From assembly GCA_035463295.1 (NCBI GenBank), contig DATHTK010000093.1, positions 1 to 32,561 of the forward strand: 32,561 nt of DNA. The letters are read 5' to 3'. Of the stretch, positions 28,789 to 32,561 are shown piece by piece. A program made the position numbers and the translations under genes. Position 1 is the first letter of the stretch; every line of letters starts with the position of its first letter. The DNA comes from DATHTK01 sp035463295 (lineage in GTDB: Bacteria > Actinomycetota > Rubrobacteria > Rubrobacterales > Rubrobacteraceae). The notes below the pieces were generated by a model. It worked only from the letters and a program-made list of their open reading frames with translations, had not been told where the DNA came from and did no database searches.

Positions 28789-30807
28789 GTGAAGCCTTCA
28801 AACCTGGCCCGATGGAGTGGACCAGCGAGCATCCTGGGGTTGATGCTGCTGGTTGCGGATATCGCGCTCTCCGCTGCGCTGGGACCGGCGCAGGGCACTT
28901 CCAATCCATATGACATCTACAGTCCGCTTCTCTATATAACCTACAACCTGCTATTCAACGCTGCGCTACTACTCTTCGTGGTGAGTCTGGCGGGGCTCTA
29001 CGCCCGACGTGCGGAGCGACTCGGACGGCTGGGAAAGCTCGGCCTGTTGCTGGTCGGGGGTGCCGGTATCTCGGTAGCCGTGAGTACTCTGGCCGTCTTT
29101 ACGATAGGTCTTCGACCGGAGCTTTCCGTGCCGCTGGCGTTCTTCGCGCAGCTGCTGGCAATAGTGTTCCTGATTGTCGGTGTAGGGTTTCTTGGCATCG
29201 CCGCCTTACGAGCGACGGCGATACGCGATCTGATCTCTAGCCTGCGGTGGCGGTGGATCTTCGTGATCCTCGTGGCCGGTTTCGGAGCCGCGTTGATCTC
29301 CGATGCTCTCCAGATAGTCATGAGCAGGGAGATTCTGAACATGCCGGGCACGCACGTGCTGCACGTGCTGGTGACGGTCCCTGTAGCGATTTGGGTTACG
29401 CGCAGGATCGGCGCGGCGCCCGTTCTGTACGGGGTCCTGATAGGGTTGGTCTCCGGGATCATCAACCAGATCTACTTCCACGTCATCATGGACCCCGGAA
29501 CGCTCCGGTCGTACGAGATAGCGGTAATACTGACCCTGAGCGTGGGAGCTGGCTGGGTAGGAGGCCTCGTGACCCGGGCTACCCTGGCGGAGCAGGAGAC
29601 GCTCTACCGGGCCAGCCGGGCCATCGGCGCAGCGTCCGAGCCACAGGACATAGCCGACAGCATCGGTGAGCACCTTGCCGATGCGCAGGTCAGCCATGTG
29701 GCCCTGTGGCAAGACGTTTCGGACGATGAAGACGGTGCATCAATGGAGCTCTCGTTGCTGGCCGTCTGGATGCCGTGGGTAGCCCGGGTATGGGGCCCGG
29801 GGGTCTGGCGACCCGGACTGCGGCTGAACCCGGGCCAGCTGCCGGCGCTCGCGAGCCTCCAGCAGGAGTCGCCGCTGGTGTTCCGGGTGCGTAAACTGCC
29901 GGCTTCCGAACGGGCCGTGTGGGAGCACCAGGGCATTCGCTCCGCCGTACTGCTGCCCCTGAACACCTCCAGCGTCGGGCGGACCGCGTTGCTGATGGTG
30001 GCGTCCCGCAGTATCTACGGCTTCTCCAGGATCAAGGTGCGCACCTATCTGACCCTCGGCATGCAGGTAGCGCTGGTGCTGGAGAACCTCGGCCTTGTCG
30101 AACGGGCCAAGCGGGCCGGTGTGGTAGGGGAACGCCAGCGCCTGTCGCACGAGATCCACGACACCCTGGCCCAGGGCTTTACCAGTATCGTGATGAACCT
30201 CGAAGCGGCGGAAGGGACGCTGCTCTCCGAGCCTGACACCGCGCACCGGTATCTCGACCAGGCGCGCAGCATAGCACGCGAGAGCCTGGCCGAGGCGCGG
30301 CGCCTGATGTGGGCGCTGAGGCCGGACACGCCGGAGCGCTCGTCGCTGCCGGAGACGCTGGCGCGTCTCGCCGAGAGCTGGTCGGAGAAGTTCGGCATCG
30401 CTGCCAGCGCTACCGTGACCGGAACACCGCACTCGCTCACCCCCGAGATCGAAGTCACGTTGCTCCGGGTGGCGCAGGAGGCGTTGAACAACTGCAGCAA
30501 ACACGCGCAGGCGAGCCAGGTCACGCTCACCCTCGCCTACATGAAGAACATCGTTACGCTGAACGTCCAGGACAACGGTGTGGGATTCGACCCGGACCGG
30601 CTGCGCACCACGGAACCCGGCGCTCAGAGCACGGGCGGGTTCGGGCTCCTTGGGATGCGTGAGCGAGTCGAGCAGTTGCGCGGTACGCTCCTGCTCGAGA
30701 GCGCGCCCGGAGAAGGGTCCACGCTGATGGTCGCGATGCCGGTGCCCGCGGACAGGCAGGCAAACGGGGGCACGGAAGCCGCGAAGGCAGCTCCACCACT
30801 GACGTAG
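28789..30807 (+). CDS. Membrane-bound sensor histidine kinase, NarL-type partner (HisKA_3, GAF)
   Basis: The 672-residue protein has a large N-terminal membrane module with about seven hydrophobic segments within residues 12-270, a GAF-like cytosolic domain (ETLYRASRAIGAASEPQDIADSIGEHL through LLMVASRSIYGFSRIKVRTYLTLGMQVALVLENL), a HisKA_3 dimerisation domain with LSHEIHDTLAQGF (phosphorylated His457), and a HATPase domain with LLRVAQEALNNCSKHAQAS, VQDNGVGFDP and GGFGLLGMRERV. Class 7 kinases of this type phosphorylate NarL/LiaR regulators. The signal is probably sensed in the membrane, since there is no large external domain. GTG 28789 is the start, with a weak ribosome-binding site. The response regulator gene follows after 8 nt. 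Confidence 0.92.
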   Translation: MKPSNLARWSGPASILGLMLLVADIALSAALGPAQGTSNPYDIYSPLLYITYNLLFNAALLLFVVSLAGLYARRAERLGRLGKLGLLLVGGAGISVAVSTLAVFTIGLRPELSVPLAFFAQLLAIVFLIVGVGFLGIAALRATAIRDLISSLRWRWIFVILVAGFGAALISDALQIVMSREILNMPGTHVLHVLVTVPVAIWVTRRIGAAPVLYGVLIGLVSGIINQIYFHVIMDPGTLRSYEIAVILTLSVGAGWVGGLVTRATLAEQETLYRASRAIGAASEPQDIADSIGEHLADAQVSHVALWQDVSDDEDGASMELSLLAVWMPWVARVWGPGVWRPGLRLNPGQLPALASLQQESPLVFRVRKLPASERAVWEHQGIRSAVLLPLNTSSVGRTALLMVASRSIYGFSRIKVRTYLTLGMQVALVLENLGLVERAKRAGVVGERQRLSHEIHDTLAQGFTSIVMNLEAAEGTLLSEPDTAHRYLDQARSIARESLAEARRLMWALRPDTPERSSLPETLARLAESWSEKFGIAASATVTGTPHSLTPEIEVTLLRVAQEALNNCSKHAQASQVTLTLAYMKNIVTLNVQDNGVGFDPDRLRTTEPGAQSTGGFGLLGMRERVEQLRGTLLLESAPGEGSTLMVAMPVPADRQANGGTEAAKAAPPLT

Positions 30808-30815
30808 GGGGACCC

Positions 30816-31457
30816 GTGACGGAGAACCACGCCCGGCTATTGATCGTCGATGACCATCCGGTGGTACGGGCCGGGTTGCGTGGCATGCTCTCCGGTCAGC
30901 CAGACTTCGAGGTTCTCGGGGAGGCCGCAAACGGTGCCGAGGCGGTAGCCCTGACCAAGAAATTGCACCCCAACGTCGTCCTCATGGACCTGCGCATGCC
31001 GGAGATGGACGGCGTGACGGCGATCGGGCAGATCAAAGCCCGACACCCCGACGTCCAGATTCTCGTCCTGACCACCTACGACAGCGACTCGGACATCCTC
31101 CCGGCCATCGAGAGCGGCGCGACCGGCTACCTCCTGAAGGACGCGCCCCGCGAGGAGCTGTTCCAGGCCATTCGCGCCGCTGCACAGGGCAAACCACTGC
31201 TGACATCGGCCATAGCGGCGCGCCTCATGGAGCGGATGCGGAGCCCGGCGGTAGAAGCGCTCAGCAGCCGCGAGATCGAAGTGCTCAACCTGGTGGCCAA
31301 AGGCGCGAGCAACAAGGAGATCGCCGGCCAGCTCTATATCACGGAGGCTACCGTCAAGTCGCACCTGCTTCGGATCTTCGGCAAGCTGGGCGTCGCCGAT
31401 CGCACGGCAGCGGTTACCCGGGCGCTGGAGCAGGGCATCCTGCGCCTGGGATCATGA
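30816..31457 (+). CDS. NarL/LuxR-family response regulator
   Basis: The 213-residue regulator has a receiver domain (residues 7-125) with the acidic pocket Asp12-Asp13, phosphoacceptor Asp58 in VVLMDLRMPEMDG, the Thr of LVLTTY and the Lys of GYLLKDAP. A linker leads to a LuxR-type helix-turn-helix (LSSREIEVLNLVAKGASNKEIAGQLYITEATVKSHLLRIFGKLGVADRTAAV, about 149-200). It is the cognate partner of the kinase encoded 8 nt upstream. The GTG is preceded by GGGGGA. Its targets are not known; the palindromes downstream, before the next genes, are possible sites because NarL-type proteins bind inverted repeats as dimers. Confidence 0.93.
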   Translation: MTENHARLLIVDDHPVVRAGLRGMLSGQPDFEVLGEAANGAEAVALTKKLHPNVVLMDLRMPEMDGVTAIGQIKARHPDVQILVLTTYDSDSDILPAIESGATGYLLKDAPREELFQAIRAAAQGKPLLTSAIAARLMERMRSPAVEALSSREIEVLNLVAKGASNKEIAGQLYITEATVKSHLLRIFGKLGVADRTAAVTRALEQGILRLGS

Positions 31458-31744
31458 CCTTGCACATCATCCGCTAGGTTACGCCGGGCCGCCGGTCTGG
31501 CGACAACCCGTCCCGAAGATCTAGCCTGTCAAACCTTCTTGCCCGCCATCGTGGCGGAGTGTTAGCGACCGCGGGCCAGCCCGTCATCCACCGGTCGGTG
31601 GGTGGGCAACCAACCGATCGGTTGGTTGCGAAGCTCATCCGTTAGGCGCTCAACAAGCATCACCCCGGTTGGTCATAACCTCTCGCCCCTACCCCATAGT
31701 TCCACCCAGAAGTTGTCGATGCCCGAAGAGAGGAGAGCGATCCC
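31458..31744 (+). other. Palindrome-rich region before the last two genes
   Basis: The 287-bp region has no recognisable gene. It contains CCGCCA-TCG-TGGCGG (31543-31557), CCACCG-GT-CGGTGG (31588-31601), and a 24-bp perfect palindrome (31606-31629). The first hairpin could end transcription of the response regulator; the others lie upstream of the 60-residue gene. I could not settle on a promoter here. Confidence 0.5.
31606..31629. promoter_or_regulatory. 24-bp perfect palindrome, operator or hairpin
   Basis: GCAACCAACCGA is followed directly by TCGGTTGGTTGC, its reverse complement. It lies 116 nt before the next start codon and is less GC-rich than the neighbourhood. Its length and perfection suit a dimeric regulator binding site or an RNA hairpin. 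Confidence 0.6.
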
Positions 31745-31927
31745 ATGGTGAAGGTTTCGATCCAGGTAAGAAGCGGAGCCGCCAGCTTTGACGTGGCGGT
31801 CAGCGCCGAGAACGTCGAGCAGGCCGTCGCCCTCATAGGGGGATGTTACCCCGGGCGCGACGTCAGGGTGAAGCTCCCGATCTATCGCGAAACGCGTGGC
31901 AAAGTGAAAGGAGGACTAATGGTATAG
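31745..31927 (+). CDS. Small hypothetical protein, 60 aa
   Basis: The product begins MVKVSIQVRSGAASFDVAVS and continues AENVEQAVALIGGCYPGRDV then RVKLPIYRETRGKVKGGLMV. An alternating beta-rich first half and the central EQAVALI helix suggest a compact alpha/beta fold; there is no membrane segment. I do not recognise a family. GAGAGGAGAG precedes ATG 31745 by about 10 nt. The gene lies between the response regulator and the repetitive secreted protein in the same orientation, 64 nt before the latter. Confidence 0.6.
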   Translation: MVKVSIQVRSGAASFDVAVSAENVEQAVALIGGCYPGRDVRVKLPIYRETRGKVKGGLMV

Positions 31928-31991
31928 GCGTCGCCCGGATGCACCTCACGTAGTCGATACACCGACAGAACCGTACGAAAGGACCAAGATA

Positions 31992-32561
31992 ATGCAGGCA
32001 CGTAAGTCTATCGCGATCCTGGCTCTGGTGGGCCAGATGACCCTCGTCGCTACTCCGGCTATAGCCCAGACCACAGAGCTGACCCAGCCGTTGACTCTGG
32101 CGCCGGAGGATAGCGCAATCGTTGACCAGACGGCTCCCGCAACCGCCCCCGCAACCGCCCCCGCAACCGCCCCCGCTGAGGAGTCTGCTCCGGTCGAGGA
32201 GTCGGCCCCGGTCGAGGAGTCGGCCCCGGTCGAGGAGTCTGCTCCGGTCGAGGAGTCTGCTCCGGAGGAAGAGGCGGCTCCCGCAGAGCCGACGTTCTTC
32301 CAGCAGTCCTCTGACGAGGCGAACTCTGACGAGGCGAACTCCGACGAGTCGTCTAACAAGAAGTTGACAGCTGAGGAAGAGCAGAACCAGGCTGATGAGG
32401 CCGCCGCTGCCGCCGCCGCTGCCAAGGAGAAGGCCGCCGCTGCTGCCGCTGCTGCCGCCGCGTCGGGTGGTGACGGTGCCGCCGCCGCTGCCGCCGCCGC
32501 CGCCGCGAGCGATAGCGCTGCCGCCGCCGCCGCCGCTGCCGCCTCCGGTAACGGTGCCGCC
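31992..32561 (+). CDS. Secreted repetitive acidic/poly-alanine protein, 3' end outside window
   Basis: The frame opens with ATG 31992 after AAAGGA and stays open to the window edge (190 codons). A signal peptide, residues 1-25 (QARKSIAILALVGQMTLVATPAIA), is predicted to be cut before Gln26. A PAT-rich segment with three identical 12-nt units (32139-32174) is followed by four and a half EESAPV units (18 nt each, 32178-32264), two SDEAN units, a KK-containing linker, and then runs of 8-10 alanines separated by short spacers KEK, SGGDG, SDS and SGNG. It contains no Cys and looks extracellular and extended. I do not recognise a family; the design resembles structural or surface repeat proteins. 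The C-terminus, which might carry an anchoring domain, is not visible. Confidence 0.75.
   Translation, partial: MQARKSIAILALVGQMTLVATPAIAQTTELTQPLTLAPEDSAIVDQTAPATAPATAPATAPAEESAPVEESAPVEESAPVEESAPVEESAPEEEAAPAEPTFFQQSSDEANSDEANSDESSNKKLTAEEEQNQADEAAAAAAAAKEKAAAAAAAAAASGGDGAAAAAAAAAASDSAAAAAAAAASGNGAA
32139..32264 (+). repeat. Tandem coding repeats (PAT and EESAPV units)
   Basis: Three exact copies of the 12-nt GCAACCGCCCCC (32139-32174) are followed by 18-nt units encoding EESAPV at 32178, 32196, 32214 and 32232 and a partial fifth at 32250. Units differ only at silent Ser/Ala positions (TCT GCT versus TCG GCC), a sign of recent duplication. Confidence 0.9.

Noticed and set aside
31641..31654. 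GTTAGGC followed by GCTCAAC, resembling integron attC core sites
   Set aside because: The two short cores are adjacent and not separated by the palindromic arms of an attC site, and no integrase or cassette array is present.
31946..32425. 159-codon minus-strand frame rich in Ser, Ala and Gly repeats
   Set aside because: It is the reverse of the repeat-encoding secreted protein gene, has no ribosome-binding site and explains nothing better than the plus strand, which has a signal peptide and ribosome-binding site.
32139..32561. Tandem repeats as a CRISPR array
   Set aside because: Repeats are directly adjacent 12-18-nt coding units without spacers and remain in frame as a secreted protein.

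Overview
The window is high-GC chromosomal DNA, about 32.5 kb, densely packed with housekeeping genes and with no phage, transposon or CRISPR material that I can see. The gene content suggests a Gram-positive actinobacterium of the Rubrobacter type. This is an inference from a GT81 glucosyl/mannosyl-3-phosphoglycerate synthase, a MurE lacking the DNPR signature (as expected for L-lysine peptidoglycan), a short primary sigma factor, many GTG/TTG starts, and -10-dominated promoters with short or absent leaders. Species cannot be fixed from the sequence alone. Layout: 1-1.27 kb (minus) holds the start of a class I aminotransferase and an unrecognised gene, divergent from a RdgB/HAM1 nucleotide-sanitising pyrophosphatase. 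2.0-5.4 kb is a three-gene pyruvate dehydrogenase-type operon (E1 alpha, E1 beta, E2; no E3) closed by a strong hairpin. 5.46-6.5 kb is a two-gene membrane-protein (DUF4260)/TetR operon behind an AT-rich promoter that carries two identical-core palindromes exactly 21 bp apart. 6.6-8.66 kb is an EF-G-like GTPase, convergent with the GT81 glycosyltransferase. 10.0-11.5 kb is surE plus a HAD phosphatase, convergent with a class V aminotransferase. 12.67-14.88 kb is a class A penicillin-binding protein, convergent with inositol monophosphatase and the principal sigma factor (minus strand). 17.1-21.3 kb is murE, a Cys-less CsoR-like protein, two small genes, pyrE, hup (HU) and pyrF. 21.4-22.1 kb (minus) is a thioredoxin-fold protein without its CxxC and a 30-residue membrane peptide. 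22.2-26.4 kb is a D,D-carboxypeptidase, a PfkB sugar kinase, thioredoxin, groES, and a two-PG-binding-domain amidase resembling CwlM. A tRNA-Pro(CGG) follows, then an ABC-F protein (minus), a histidine kinase/NarL-type response regulator pair, a 60-residue unknown protein, and the beginning of a secreted, strongly repetitive poly-alanine protein that runs off the end of the window. How the genes fit together: cell-wall growth is heavily represented (murE, PBP1a, DacA, CwlM-like amidase), alongside central carbon flux (PDH, PfkB), pyrimidine synthesis (pyrE, pyrF), transcription (sigma factor), nucleoid structure (HU), proteostasis (groES, trx) and compatible-solute synthesis (GT81). The most unusual items are the repetitive secreted protein and the palindrome-rich region before it, the dual TetR operator, two family members that have lost their defining cysteines, several candidate leaderless genes, and a class V aminotransferase whose reading frame offers only an AUC codon after a perfect ribosome-binding site.
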